Shown here piece after piece: positions 31,331-46,350 of a stretch of DNA of 60,000 bases. Where the stretch lies: the NCBI RefSeq assembly GCF_910592395.1, contig NC_088316.1, forward strand, positions 15,254,001 through 15,314,000, written 5' to 3'. The translations under genes were made by a program, and so were the position numbers. The stretch comes from Lineus longissimus. Its lineage: Eukaryota > Nemertea > Pilidiophora > Heteronemertea > Lineidae. Numbering within the stretch: the first letter of the stretch is position 1; each line of letters begins with the position of its first letter. The notes under the pieces are model-generated. The model worked only from the letters and a program-made list of their open reading frames with translations. It had not been told where the DNA came from and ran no database searches.

Positions 31331-34300
31331 CATGATGAAGTACTGTACAGCACGACTTACAGATTATGTACTTGCGATTACACTGCACAAAATGCACAGT
31401 ACTTCCAATGGAATGTGGACTGACACCGCTTGTTTATCAACAAAACAATTTTTTTCGTTAGAAATAATCAAGAAAACAGGTGCCTAGATTATGGACAAGG
31501 GATATAAAAGAACAGCTAGAAAGCCGAAGAGGAGCCAATTAGCCTTATACTTGTATTTAAGTAAACAGACAAAGTAAGAAACACCTCCTTACAAAGAGAC
31601 GAACAATGCACAACCGGAAAACATCGCTGAATATGTGACAAATGAACCTGATACGAAACAGCAGAATACCGGCATTGCAAAACGGCAGAATGCGTATTGT
31701 CTGCCGGAGACACAGACGACCGCAACGCTGCATCAAGAAAGCACGACCTGAATGGAAACAAAAACATCTTTGCACGGCTTTTGTACGGTTTTTTCCGCAT
31801 TTGTCCGTGTAACAATCAATATTCACAGTCGGCCTCAAATCTAACGAGAAAGATCAAACACCAAGGAGCATCCTCTTCCTTTCTGCGCACGATGACAAAA
31901 TACGATGAGTAAAAACTTAATAGAATATTACGGATAATAGACGTTACACAATCTGTGCCGTTCTTTGCTGCAACGGCAGCTAACTTATAATATCGAATCG
32001 CAGCGATCCGTGCATATTTTTCAGTCAACTATGATGACTTTTTGGATGATGCTCTGGTGTATTAAGTCAGTCTATTTGTGTACCTCGAAACCAAGACACA
32101 ATCCTTTAACGTGTCGCTTATGACAGAAAGACGATATTTAACACACTCTCTTCAACCAACCGAGCGTTGGCCAATCTAGTGAAGTATAAAATCCCTTATT
32201 GTGGTAATGGTCATATCATCCAAATCAACTGATTCTAATTTCTTCACTGTACCGAGAGAAAATGGAAACAATTGATTACCTTTGCGTGCATGTAATCATG
32301 ATTCGTGTAAGTTTGAGATTGTGGTCTTTCAAAAGGACTCACGCTGGGCAAGCTCGAGATGCTGAACTATGCACTGTGAAGATCAGTTATCATTACAGCA
32401 GCAAAGGTCTATCTCCACATTATCATTTTACAGTTTATTCACAGAAATTATACAAAGTCATAGCAGGAACACGAGTGTTGAACTATTCGCCCAAGTTCAC
32501 TGCCTGTGAAATTCGTGTGTCAAATTGCATTTAAAACATTGATGTGGACCATTTGTTAGTTCTCAATGAGCACTGTACTTCGATCCATATCATGTTTATT
32601 ATGCAAAGGTTTAATTTTACACTTTATGAAATAGCTCCAATCTAAAGGGTTAACCTGAGTCTGCATCTCCTCATCTTAGGCCGAAACGCATATACATCTG
32701 CACACAATCTGAGAAAAAAACCTTGATTGTAGTCATCTTAGGATGAAATTGACATTAGTCTGTTTATCATTGATCCTTCCCCTGTGGACCGGACACCACA
32801 AAGCATTTTTCCCGACGTTTATATAACGTTATTGTGGCGTAAAGTCTTTCATGTTTAGTAAGCCATCAACGCGGTTTCCATGCCGATTTAAAAGTGACTT
32901 TGATACGCGACTGATTCAGAACCTCATCGGGACGGTGCGGTTGATTGTACGAGGATTAATAGCTTCCATCACCTTTTTTTTCTGGTCGTATCAAAGGGAT
33001 CGTTCATACGGATGTTTTAAAGCTTGGTCGCTGATCTATGAAACCATCAAGTAGCAAGATATTTCTGGAGGATGCATCATTAGTATACAGTTCATAAGTA
33101 ATGTCTACCGTAACTACACGCCTTTCAAGCAGAAATTGTTGGAACAGCTAAATATCTTTACGCTGCCACGTTAAAAAGATAGCTGTTTCTGTTACAATAC
33201 CTTTGTGACAGACCACTTCTTGAACATCTTACCTGAAAATATAAAGAGGAAAACCTAATTTAGTAAACCTTTCTCTGAATTTTGCCACACCCTGTATTCA
33301 AATTGACTTGGCCCGTATTCATACACTGCAACAGCTCTTCCAAGTCCACTGCATCAGCAATGAGCACACTCCTCTTTTGAGGTCAAACGATCATAAATCA
33401 ACATGAGAACAAAAGGAGACGAGAGATTCCAATAAAATGTGTATGCAACAAAATGTCAAAAACATGGACAATATTTCCACAAGTGGACTAATTACACTTG
33501 TTGTTGATAAAGTCAAGTTGATTGCCAAATAAGGTCGACATGGAATGGCGGGTCGGTGACAACAGCGGACAAACAGACATGTCCTATCTTGTCTGTGCCG
33601 AGCCAGGAAATCACCGGTTGGTAGAACAACAGGGATTCAAAAAATATTTGAATTCCGGGAAGGCAACCTGTGGTATTGTTTTCAATGAAATAAAGCCAGT
33701 TTTTTGCAAGAAGTGATTTCAATTGAAAGTTACCAATTTGTTCTATCAACCGGAGTTGAACCTTGTGAAAATTGGTAGGTTAGGGAGATAGACAGTTGAA
33801 TGAGTCAAATATTTTGTATACTATTTCTTAGAATTTGAATCAGAATCTCAAAACACGTTCAATTCCTTTCCTCATCTTTTCAAATCTTTCAAGCATTCCA
33901 TAAAATAACGCAGGTTGAATATAAAACTTGGCCGAGATTACGATCCCGGAAACCGCCAAGAAGCATCTCGACATAATGATGATGAATTCTACATCCTGGC
34001 ACCTGACTGTAGAATCCTGCGTCATGTCAAATCAATGGATTCCAACAGCCAATCAGAAAGCAGCATCGCCATTACAAAGTCGTCATCGTTTCAGGATTTT
34101 GAATTCAGCTCCCTTGCACTTTTGACATTGGCAAATTAACCTTCACCATCAAAATCCATTATGCTTTGTAAAATTATCAAAATTAGATGGCATTTTTTGT
34201 CAAATGATTCTAAATTCCACTTTCAACTGTTACGCTGTTTTTAATTCAGATGATTATGATATGTTTCTGAGAGTTAGTCTCTGTATGTTGGTAATGATCG

Positions 34301-37300
34301 TGATGAATAAAGCTCAGCGGTTTTTCCTCAGTTAGAGTAATTGTCAGAACTTCACGAAGATTTGAACTCCTACCTTTCCTGTTCACTATTTTGAGTGAGC
34401 CGCATGTTTTCATAACTTTAGGTGGTATATTGTACTTGCTCACGATTATTCAGCCTCAAAAGACACTATATGTATTCATGTGTGCCTGCACAGTTAGTAT
34501 ACAAAGCATTTGTTAACTCTTGGGGCGAATGTTTTCGCTAATAATCTCAAAATCCTGAAAATGGCTTATTCAAATGTTTCACGCTATTTCAAAAAGAGGC
34601 GTTTTTTTTCTCTATCTTTTTTTAACATTAACTTTAAGCTTGTCTTGTCCATCTGCTAGGGCAAGGTCTGGACTTAAAAGTGATGCTAAAAGTTCCTGTG
34701 TTTCTCAAAGGAGAATTAAGTTCTCTCTATTGATGAGATAAGTTAAATTCTGTATTGAATTGAAGATAACCTCATTCTTCTTTGCTTAACTTGGTTAATC
34801 AACTTAACTTGTTTAATCACTTAACTTGGTTATTAAAGCGATGTGGTTTTTGATAACCACATTGTCTATCAAAAGATATTCGACTCATCCACAGCGCCTC
34901 AGAAATACCAAATTGAACAATAATAATTACCTAAAACATGTAAAATAGGTTAAATATATATAACATTTAATAATGTTTGTACTAGAATGTATCACACCAA
35001 TTTATACCTGACAAACATGATAACGACCAGGCAAATATCTGAAATATCGCTCGGCCAATTTACCATTCGTCCAAGATACCGCCAACACCGCCCACCAATC
35101 AAAGAGTCCAGATGAAACTCTTCAATTAGGCCGAGTTTATCAATGAAGAAACGCGCTGGAATGCTTAAGTGATTAATTTGGTGATGATGAAAAGAAGACA
35201 TAGGGAAGGTGAACACCTTGTTGGGGAAGTATCTTCTTCTAAAAGGCTAAGTGTGTTCAAAATTTGGAATTTGAAATCGAATTTGAGGCTTACCAATTAT
35301 GTGAATATGCATAGAATATAAGTTTCAGTGATACTTTTGTGTACACCAACATAAAACCTTACCAATACCACATTTTATCACTCTGGTGTCTATAGTTACT
35401 GCATGATGGCCATGTTAACTTCTCATTACCAGCATGCCGCATGCAAACAATTTCGACCAATGAACTTGGCCTTTAAAGTCTGAGAGGAAGAGGATTTGGT
35501 GGCAGTGTGAGTTGACTTGAAAAATCAACAGATTTGTAGTCGACTTTGTGCAGTGTTTACCCGAATGGTTGGGATGGAACTGACTACAGGAATGGTGTTT
35601 GAAATAGCACGGTTGCAGTTAGTAGGACTATCTGCACAGCTGCGCTTTTTTAATACGATAGTTTTTAAGAGAAAATTTGCATGCCTGAGATTTTTCACCT
35701 TGAATAGATCACTAATTGCCACATACTAGCACCAGACAAAAACAATGGAAGGAATTAGGAACTACAACACACCAAACTTTCTGCGTGTTGCAGTCAGTGA
35801 GGTGATATTCAGTATGATGCCTCAAGGTTGTAAGTTTAAACAATGATCGGACCAATGGGTAGGCAGTGATACCATGACGATCGAACCAAGAATATTATCC
35901 GACTTATCAAACTTTGCCTTTGATAAAGATCAGATCAAGTTGCAAAAACAAAAGCAGGAACTTGCACAATATTTCAATAAATCTGGCAATCAATATATGG
36001 GCAAAATGATCCAACTTGAAGTAAGATAGGAACTGATACATCAATTAAGAAGTTAATGAGAAGAAAACAACATATGGGTTACTTCAAAGAATATCAGAGT
36101 ATCAACCCGAGATATTGGTGTCTTGCCTTTTTTTTCAAGGTAACTCTCCGTAGGAGAAGGTTAAAAGTTCCTTTAAGACCCTAGCTTCAACATCAAAACC
36201 AACTGCCCTTTCCTCCCTGGTACATTTTCTTATGCCCTACAATAAAACCTATCCAGTAGTTTAACATCAACTTCGACTGTTTTAAACGAGTCCCTACTTT
36301 CCCTTGCCTGAGGGAAGAAATCTCATGATTTCAAGGAAAGAAAATCGGTATGTTAAAATGAAATCATTTTCTGCATCAAGTTCATTAGATGAAGGACACT
36401 GATATTATTCACAGTGATGAAAACTTTATTGACAATTCAAAGGTTTTCAAGGATTTTTCATTCAGAACAAAGAGAATATTATATCGTTGACAGACAGCAG
36501 GTTTTTTATGTAACCTAACACTCTTTGGTTAAGAATCTGACGGATTCATAACCAGTCAACAGGAAATTCCTTTCTTTTTTCAGGAGTATCAAATTTTGCA
36601 TTTCGAACATCTGTTGGAAAACACCCCTTGGTCGTATTTTGTAACACAGGTTTTTCACAATATCACAGAAGCAAATCATGCTGAGTTCCGCATCACAGGG
36701 TACCTTGCCTTTAAGGTTTCGGGAACAGAAAGGGTAAGGGTATCATTTTGTAATGCATATCAATCAATCACTCCTCACATCACCATCCTTGCCATGGTAA
36801 TTAAAGATATCATGGTTGACATGGCTGAGTCACACGTCACTGCAACAAAAATCATCTGTGTGCGGTGCATTTCAAGCCTGTATCACACCCTCTTTGTCAT
36901 TGCGTTTTACAAGATATCGTTATAACGCCAAGTGATGGATCATAAAACCAGTATCAAATCTTTCTATGCTGCAAAATTAATTCATGTGGAGATATTTCAC
37001 TATTGCATTGAAAAATACACTTGAAAAACAACTTAATGAATCTTAATTAGCAAATTATCAAATTATGAATGCAATACCCCAGCTGAGGTCAAAAGTAATG
37101 ATGGAGCCTGCGCTAGTTTGCATATTCAATCGAATTTAAAGATTGATTAATGGGACCAAATTATAACGAAATTAATTTATAATTTCCAGTGTTCGATTCA
37201 TGCTGTAGTTGTGATATTAACACAATGGGCATCTCACTTGGCTATGACGCAAAATGCTTTAGGTAGATATGAATTAAGGGTGATTGAATGAATACCCCCC

Positions 37301-40300
37301 CCCCCCCCCACAATCCCCACAAGGTCCTTTCAAATTGTAACACCACAAGAGCACAACGTCATTTTGAAATACTTTTTCAGTTGAAATCTTTGAAATCTAG
37401 CCATTTCATTGCTATACACAGAGCTAAGGTTTACTTCATGTCAAAGCTTAAGAGTGACCTGTCTGGGCATAACAACAGAGCTTTTTATCACTTAACAAAA
37501 TATTACAAATTCACAGGATGAAAGTACTCTCAATGTATGGAAAAAATACTTGATAGAAAAGTGAAATAAATTGTGCCAATTTTTCAATTTTTGATTCGAT
37601 TAAAAAGCTCTAGCCACATTTAGTGTACTATACCAAACATTTGCCACAGATGAGGCCAGAAATTATTAACCCTTTGGGTAATTTCATTAGTGGTATTTTA
37701 TAGGAGAATATTAGAGATCGATGCACAAAGGGAATCTTGGTGCATTCGAGACCCCTGGTGCCCTGTGTTACTGTTAGTCTTGCTTGACCCCCCACTCTGG
37801 TCAAGGTTTTCGTCAAAGACACCTCTATTGGTCCTGCTCATGACCCACAGCTTTAATCGATCTCCAACTTGTAGCATTGTATACAGCAGTAAAAAGAAAC
37901 AAAGTGCGATGGATTCTTACGTATCATACTAGTCTATGATTACTTGACAACAGCGTAATGTTTCATTTTGTCAACATTATCAGACGACTATCATACTTGC
38001 CATGTTATGATGCCATGTCTGATATCTACCTTATTTACCAAACAAATAAGACTGAATTATAAGTAATATGTTTCCAGTCATTGAATACATACAGACAATG
38101 CACGAAAAACAACATGCCATTAGGGGAAAAACTTGCATGTGAATAGGTACAAGTAAACACATTTCACCAATTTGTTGCAGTTACGGTTTCCTGCCAGTAA
38201 TCATCAGAAAGCATGCCTTTCATGAAACTCATTGCTACAGAAACTGGCCTAGGATTTAGAGTAAATTCACCAAAAGGGTAGTCTTCAACAAGCAAGTAGA
38301 AGGGAAGGAAGTGCCAAGATGACCCAGCGCTGCACTTAAGGCCACAAAATCAAATGACCAGTACTATTGGTGAAATTTTATTTGAGCGTATGGAAACCAT
38401 CATAAATCCAGCCACAAGCAGTTTAATGTCCTGTTTACTGGTTAAAGTAATTTTCCTGCTAATTGATGTTCAATTGGACAATTTCCAAAAATCTATCTTC
38501 CAATATGATGGTTGACCTCGACATTATGTAAGGTGCGAACCCTGGATGGTCAACATTTCCTGACCAGATAAATCAGGTCATAACCTATCAGCCTTCAACC
38601 AGACTTCTAAACCGCCTTTTACTTTAACCCAAGGGTCAAGCCAAGGATTTCCATTGCAGAATGCGACCTTCCCATCCAGCACCAATCTCCCCTTTGGGGA
38701 GGGGGAGGAATATGTGCTTGAGAATGACTCCTCAAAGTGCAGAGTGAATGCTGAAGAAGAAGACAGAAATAGATGGTGGCAGCCCTGCTAAAGTCTAAAG
38801 CCCTGAAGTCAATATTGGACAACACAGCAAATTCATTCACTGCTTTACTCAGACCACTCCAAACACCACTCTGCAAAAGCAGCTGCTTATCTCGTCCTGT
38901 TTTTCCAGGTTTAGTGAAGACCGATTCCCAATTAGATGGCCTCAGGCCAGGCTTGTTGCCATAAGACCAGTAAGTCACTCAACAACACAAGCTCTCAAAA
39001 GTCATTAGACAAATTATCCACTTCAAATTTGATGTCATTGCTTGTAGCCAGACCCTGTTTCCTTACTCCAATGCGTAAACTGAATATAGTGAAAAGACCG
39101 GTATCGCTCACTATAGCTTTTTCAAGTAATGTGCATGGTCATTAAGTTTCAAGAGGGGTCATTTCACACTCCTTATAGCTTATCTATTGAATAGGGCAAT
39201 TTGATCCTTGTCTGAGCATCAATTTGTAAAGTTTATGTTTTGTCTCCAACTTGACATATCTTTGGCCCTTTGCCTAGTTTCCCTTTTTGCGTTGCTGAGA
39301 GGGGTTAAATTTGTATTATTATCCGTTTATTAACTTTAAAGTTGCTAGTTTTTACTTCTGTGCAACAATGACAATAAATTGCAGGTAAAAAAGCATTTTC
39401 CGAATCCAAATTTGCATTGAAGCTTTCATCACATGGACGTGATATGCCAAACTTGCAATCGCCACAATCCATGCAATAAAACTGCTACGTCTCTCATCAA
39501 ACCGGCAAGGGAATTCCTTAATGTCTCTCCGACTGTCGTCCATTTGCACCATCCCCTCAATTTCCAAAGAAATCAATTCCGCAACTTTCACCAGTTTCAT
39601 GCCAACAAGGGACAAGATAAGCATTGGATAACTACATCATATTCACAAGAAAGTTCATTCATTTAAAGCCACAAGAATGTTACACTCACGGTTTGTGTTT
39701 TCCATTTTCACTGTTTCTTTTACCGGCTGCTGCGCTTTATTATGTGCCACATCTTTCAACGGGACCTGAGCTACCTTTTGAACTGCTGATACCTTGATGC
39801 AATGGCTTTTATGCTACCAGATGGAACAAACTAGAGGCAAACTCATGGATATTTTATGCGGTTCTATTCTATCACCAACAACATTTATAATAGTTGTTCC
39901 ACAAATAGAGTAAAATCTGATGATTTTAACCTCACATTAGGTACTATACACCTTACTTTATGCACCAAGATCTTGTTAAAGGATGCAACGACTGATGGGT
40001 TTGTATAGTAATGACCTCAGATTACTGCAACTCCTGAACTAGACCAGGACAAAACTCACCAGAACCACTCGCTTCTGATGCTGATGCCGAGAATAAGATA
40101 TGCAAGGATTGGCGCATGAAATCTGATCATAAATTTTTTTCAAGTTGAATGATTTTTACACAGATAAAAGCCTGAACTCAAACTCTGCACCACCAAAACA
40201 GAAGAAAAGAAGACAGATTTCGTCGCAGATTGATGTGATAACCACCCAAAAAGTTCAATCGCGGCACATGGCTGTCACTTTAGATGACCATTACACAAAA

Positions 40301-41380
40301 TGTTTCTTTTACAACTTGTTTTTCTCTCTAACTAGTCACCCATTTTTTCACTTGGACGAGTTTTACACCAACAAGTTAAAACTTATTGACTTCCACGCAA
40401 TACCATGTAAACTCCCCAGGGTTACCAGAATGGAGGGTTGCCATCATACCATAATCAGACCTATAATTACAGAGAACCACTGTCACCCATCTTTACAAAC
40501 GGCTTTACTGACAATTGCTCTGGAAAGCTGTGATGTGTATGGTGACAATCTTAATGGTTGGAGGTCTATTTAAAAGTATCTATGCTTTAAGGAACTGTAC
40601 ACAGTGCCGCCTGTTCCCATATTTTCATACCTAGACAATCTTAATGGTTACCATTACATAACTTGCACAGGACAAAATGGTAAATCTGGCCTTACAGGAC
40701 AGAAATTTCTTCAAATCTGCCAAATCTTAACACTAGCAGTAACTGTTGATGAAAGCTCTTTCTTCCTCTTCAGCATTAGGGAAAGTTCTAGTATTCTGAA
40801 GCGTCCTTTCGAAAAAGCAACTCATCTGCATCACATCTAGATCCAAATCAATCAAGATTTGTTTTGATGAAGTTAAAGTGAAGTTATTCTTGTAGTGGAA
40901 ACATGAGTCTTGGGTGAGAGAAGTTAAAAATAGCTTTCTCACCATTCTGGCCAAGAAGGGGTTAACTGCGCTGTTTTGGCATCATAATTCACCTTAGCAC
41001 CTGCAGGGTATGTTGTCTTATTCCACATGATCCAAATTAATGAAACCAGAGGAGAGCAAAACCTCCAACATATGATTGAGAAAAAGTCGTATTTCCAGGT
41101 GCTCCGCAGTTAGGATGCACAAACGAATCCCGTTAGAGGCATTGTCTGTAAAATGCTGTACAGTGTTCAGTGCTGTCAAACACTGCGAACATTTAGTAGG
41201 CTTTTAACATGTAGTATAGGCTCAGAAACTATCCTTGATTCACGAGGCACCCCAACTTCATCAACTTCACTACATGTATACACCTGAATATTTTCTGAGC
41301 AAACGTCCGCACGCGCCTTGCACAAACACAATGAACATGGGAACTTCTCAATCAGGATTGAAAAACAAATATTATTCTGA
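31331..41380. other. Non-coding stretch, no gene supported
   Basis: Ten kilobases with only short unrecognised open frames. Notable small items are a three-copy CTTAACTTGGTTAATCA repeat (34785-34836), an 8-bp-stem hairpin beside it (34841-34862) and a C-homopolymer near 37296. Confidence 0.5.
34785..34862. repeat. Short 17-18 bp triplicate followed by a hairpin
   Basis: Three copies of CTTAACTTGGTTAATCA-like sequence, then ATGTGGTT / AACCACAT separated by 6 nt. Small local structure without an assigned function. Confidence 0.6.
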
Positions 41381-41988
41381 TCAAGGTGGGAAGATTCTGA
41401 GCAACATAACATGAAAACATTGGAACAACAACACTGAGGTACTCAACAATGAAACTTCCAGGAAATTGACAAAATGAACCGATGATCGCATTTCCCATTT
41501 TCCCTCAGTTGGAGCCAACCACACCTGCAGATGGAGCAAGCTGGATGCCTCTGACAGCCAGTGCCTCCAAAGGATCTGGGAATATTGGTTCCAAAGGGTG
41601 CGGAAGACAGTAGTAAGGGAGAGGACACAACAGACACCAGCCTCACTCTTGTTGAGGAAATGGTGCCTGAAATAGTCTTCGTATAAAACTAACCAGAGTA
41701 CCAAGTACAACAGGGTCACATCAAAAGTGAATTTCTCACCCTTGGGACCCAGACTTAAGAGCAATCCTCGACTGGAAGCCAGGGCTTTGTGATGGAGGAA
41801 GACAAGGAAGACACTGCATGAGATGGGAGGAGGCTGTTGAGAGGGACATGAGGGCGATGGGCAATCGGTATTGATGGAAATACCCGTTTCCACCCAAACA
41901 ACCAAAGTTCAAGCAACAACATGTTCACTATGGCGGTTATAATTTTCCCGCCAAGAGTTCCACGAAAACTGTCAGGTTGGAGATTCAA
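41381..41988 (-). CDS. Weak candidate coding region, unrecognised
   Basis: The longest open frame outside repeats (about 174 codons, minus strand 41905-41381) with two hydrophobic stretches near FDVTLLYLVLWLVLY and VSLLSTSVLLFQ. It has no ATG near its start. A different frame starts at ATG 41921 and reads MLLLELWLFGWKR before diverging, so a single intact protein would need a splice or frame change I cannot see. Just upstream on the minus strand lies GGCGGGAAAA, an E2F-like site, and an ACCGCCAT motif. Base composition is more GC-rich than nearby. No family recognised; it may be chance. Confidence 0.2.
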
Positions 41989-44900
41989 TCTTATGAAAAT
42001 ATTTCGAATTGTAAATCTGATACAAATAGGTCAGGTTTCCTTGTTATTATATCCGGGCTATCCCATATTTTTATGAAAACATTTGACAAGAGACGCCACT
42101 TCAGGACGCTACTGACCACTATTGATAGCTTGTACAGTACTTAAACATTGCTAATAGCGGGCAAATCTACTCATTTTCATTTGACAGCAGACCAAATTTC
42201 CTGTTTTCCGTAAAAATTTTATGGTTATGCATTAGAGTGGAAATTTTTGAGTTTAATGTTCAAGTTTGCCTGACGAATCGTTGAATTTCAGAATATCAGC
42301 CTTCCAAAAAACTCCACATAACTGGAGTAGAAAGTGCATCATTTTTTGGCAGCTTATCTACACTGGCATTATGATAAAATATAGATCAATTTTGCGTGCA
42401 TTGAAATTTTAAATGAGACAGATCAACACTCGTTTATGGATGACCAGATACGAATCGGTCGATTAAATCGAAGAAGAATTGCACCATTGAAAGAATGGTT
42501 GTCGCATCGTGTGTGCGGGAGTGCCGAATTTCAACCAATCAGAATCATGGTGGCGAAATTCTCTTGAGTTTTATCTCAATATTTCTCGCTACATCAAAAG
42601 AAGGGAATAACCATGAGATAACTGTTTGTTAGAGTTAATGGAATTGGAAAGTTTGAACTCGCCCGATCTTTCACTGGGGAAGCTCTCCCCGGGGATTTTC
42701 CTGATATGAAGTCGCTGAAGAAATGGACTGATTTCGCTAAGGGTGTGAAACGTTCTCACATCGTTGTGAAGAATAACAGTTATTATGGGAAGAAAACAGC
42801 ATCCCCTGGGAGGGTGTGCGATTCGAATTGAGAGGAAAATCACCATCGGGGCTAGTTGAATACCACAATTTCATTGTCACTTAGCTTGGTGTGTGATTGT
42901 TGAGGGAATCTCTAAGATCTGTAGTTTTTTGGTGTGATTTTATGTGCAACTAATGCAGAAAACATCTTGATTTTTATGGGTTTTGCGGTAATGTGGATGT
43001 TTTGTCGCTTGCAGTTCTATTTATTTACTTTCACGTTTTCAGATTTTGGAGAGCTTGGTTGGTGGTTTTTCTAGTGTGAATCAGGTGCACACACCCCAAT
43101 TTGGCATCTCCAGAATAGGGATGGATCCGAGATTAAGAGAAAGCCTCGGCCTTTTCAATCAAATAGTCCCTTTAAAACCCTACACGATATTTCCCCTTCA
43201 ACATCACAATGTTACAATATATACTACAGTATCAGGGTGGTATTTTAGTACACACAGGTTCCAATCACAGACAATAAACAAATCAGGAGACACAGGTTGA
43301 TAAATTGAGAAGTTTACACAACTTTTTATAATCGGCCTCACAATTGCTTACTAAGAGGTCTACATAAGCTGTACACAGCATGTACTCCCGAAAGTTGAAA
43401 AATAACAGATGAAATTTGCGCAGAAAAGTAACCCAAAACGTCGACAGATGCAGAAAACTGGGTTGGGATTACTAAGTAAAATGGTTTAAAAATTCCTATT
43501 CTTTTATACGATCCTTACCTTGTACTACATTGTACTTGTACATTGTTAGTGTAAGATGCAACACAGCTTTGTGTTTTTGAAGGGACCATATAGATAAGAA
43601 AGATGAAATGTCATGTACAAACATATATAAAGGCACATGTATGCAAATTTTGGACAATATCAAGTGGAAGCAAGTATGATATTTCAAGAGAAACGTTGCA
43701 AGGATGTTCAAATATTCCAAAGGTTTTAGCAGCAAAACTGTTGGATAAACGCAAAACTTAGCCAACTATATTTTCCCTTTGATAAATAGAATTAGCTGGC
43801 ATTGTTAGCAATTGTACAAGGCTACCTATCAGTCACGTATTGAAATATCCATTATCTTTAACATGTGCTAACATTAAATGAAAACGTTTTCGATTTCACC
43901 ACAATGATGCAAATGATATTAGGCATGAGTTATTGTTGCTCATCCTATGATTTTTAACAATGATAATACCAGATAATTGGTGGTCAGGATATGCTACATG
44001 TATAATATATAGGTCAAACCAAAGTCAGTATGACATGTGATGTATCGTTGCTTGGAGTACCTACCATAAAAATATCATCGAAAACAAGTCACAAATAAGC
44101 GAGATATTGCACTTTTTACCATTTTTACTTTTGGCCCCCTGGTGGCCAAGTCTACCACTACGACGACGACTGTAATAAGTGGATGGTCTTATGTCTGACC
44201 TGTTTGATAGGATGCTTGAGGCAAAATGATGATAAAGAGAAGAATATACATCATAAGTGGTTAATGTTCTACATGCGAATTCGATAACTTCTCAAAAACT
44301 TCCATCTTGAAAGTTCCATGTCTCTTTCACAACAACTGAAAAACGTGATGTTACCCCAGTAATCAAACTCTTATGAATGTGTTTAAAACGATATCCTTTA
44401 GCCCATGTCAACAGTATACTCTCATAAACACTGAGAAAGTCTCAGACTCGACCTCGGTGACTCAGAATTCGTACTGTTTTGAAAACGAATCTTCCTTCAC
44501 TGTTTCTCTGGGAACATTGCTTCGGCTACTTCTCAATGTAGTCGAGGTGGTTCAAGAAGGACACGAGCCCATACTATTGGCACCTGTCCCTGGTTTGATA
44601 CTATATATATTTGTTTAGAACATTCGGAGAAAAACAATCGGTGTGTACATTTTACCTGAGCGTAAACTTCAGCGGGTGTTTTGCAAGGGGGCAGTCGATT
44701 TCATGCGAAACGTAGCCTACTTATAAGATACACCTGCTACATAGCCATGTCAACATGACAACTGCAACAAAAATCACTGGTTTGCAGAGCACTTTACTGA
44801 TAGTTTCGTATCGAACACGCTGAATGATTCTATGACAAAGGTGTGTACACTTTTTTGCACGACATGAATTCCTGGGTCACATTGAAGTGGCCAGTGATTC

Positions 44901-46060
44901 ATCCCTGGTCTCAACAAGGAATACAATGTATGGATGGCACAGCCAAAGAATTAGTCATCAGTGGACGTAAACACAACCAATATCGTGGAGACATACTCTG
45001 AAAAACATCACTTCCAATTATGAGTAAGTTTTTCAGTGGTGTAACGTTTTTCAGAGCTGTCTCAGCAACACTGAAGACTAAGATTCTGCCTGAATTTTAT
45101 AATAACACAACTCCTCTGAGAATATCAGAAGGTGGAACCCTTGAGGCCAGAAATAGCCTACAAAATCTAAACTGCGGTGCTGTGTTTTCAAGATAGGGAC
45201 GTTTCATTTCTGTTGCAATGGCACTACCATCTTAAACTGCATCAAGTTACATCTTTGACATTGCTTAAACTAATTGTACAGGCAAAAGTATATGGGGCAG
45301 TATAAAATCATGGGGGAAACTTGTAAGTCACACACTGTCGAGAACATGTAATGGAAAGTTAAAGAGTTAAGTGCTTAGACAATTCTGAACGTAGAGCATC
45401 ACGGAAAATATACAGCCAACCCAGAAAACTGATCGGAAATAAACAATACGTAGAGGAGCGCCACAGTAGAAACTTGGAGAACCCAGTCGCTTCTACCTGC
45501 CACGAGATTCCTCACTAATTGTCAATCATGAGGCCCATCTCAGGCTTCTTCTTGTTTTGACAGAAGCAGTTGGAATCAGGTGCAAGGGCAGTGACAAGTG
45601 AATAAAGTCGTTTCAACTCAAACTGCAGAGAAATACCACGCAAACTACTACCGTTTTATGTAAAATGTAGAAGACGATTCAGGCAAACTTGGACCGAAAC
45701 CAAAGCCAGTCCATTTCAGTCCAAGTTAAACAGAAATTTGCATATATCTTTGAATTTTCTTTTGTGAAATGTACTATGGTTTCGGTGAACTTTGTCTGAA
45801 ATTAGCTCCAGTGAATCTTAAACTTTCTATTTTTTTCAAAGCCAGGTAAAGCGATTTCTTTGGACGGGAGTCTCTTATACCTTTGGCAGGTGGAGAAAAA
45901 GCAAGTTGGATGAGTAGCCAGTTCATGCTAATTTTAAATAAACTGCCAAGATGGTTTAGAATCTTCTTCCATCATGGCATAGACTTTTAACCCTTAAAGC
46001 TGAACTGCCAACTAAATACTCACTATCCCTTCTCAATTTATTTATTGCCGAGAAGGTTTA
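41989..46060. other. Non-coding stretch, no gene supported
   Basis: No recognisable exon. A CCAAT box followed by ATGGTGGCGAAA at 42533-42557 looks promoter-like, but the frame stops after six codons. Confidence 0.45.
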
Positions 46061-46065
46061 GAATC

Positions 46066-46300
46066 TCCACAGACTTTCTATTGCTTGATAGAGTACCAGA
46101 GTGAGTACCATAGCAGTAGGTGCAGACTTTGTACTGCTTGATAGAGTGCAAGAGTGAGTACCATAGCAGTAGGTGCAGACTTTGTACTGCTTGATAGAGT
46201 GCAAGAGTGAGTACCATAGCAGTAGGTGCAGACTTTGTACTGCTTGATAGAGTACAAGAGTGAGTACCCTAGCAGAAGTGCAGACTACTGCTTCACTGCT
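46066..46300. repeat. 53-bp minisatellite
   Basis: About four copies containing GACTTTGTACTGCTTGATAG and GAGTACCATAGCAGTAGGTG, with a decayed partial copy continuing to about 46350. Confidence 0.95.
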
Positions 46301-46350
46301 GCACAGATGGGTAGCCTTTCATGAGTACCATAGCAGTAGGTGATGTACTG

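Noticed and set aside
38619-38978. Minus-strand frame of 119 codons
   Set aside because: Looked protein-like in part, but no domain, start context or neighbouring exon could be supported.
40145-40573. Plus-strand frame of 142 codons
   Set aside because: No recognised domain, no convincing splice context and composition like the surroundings.
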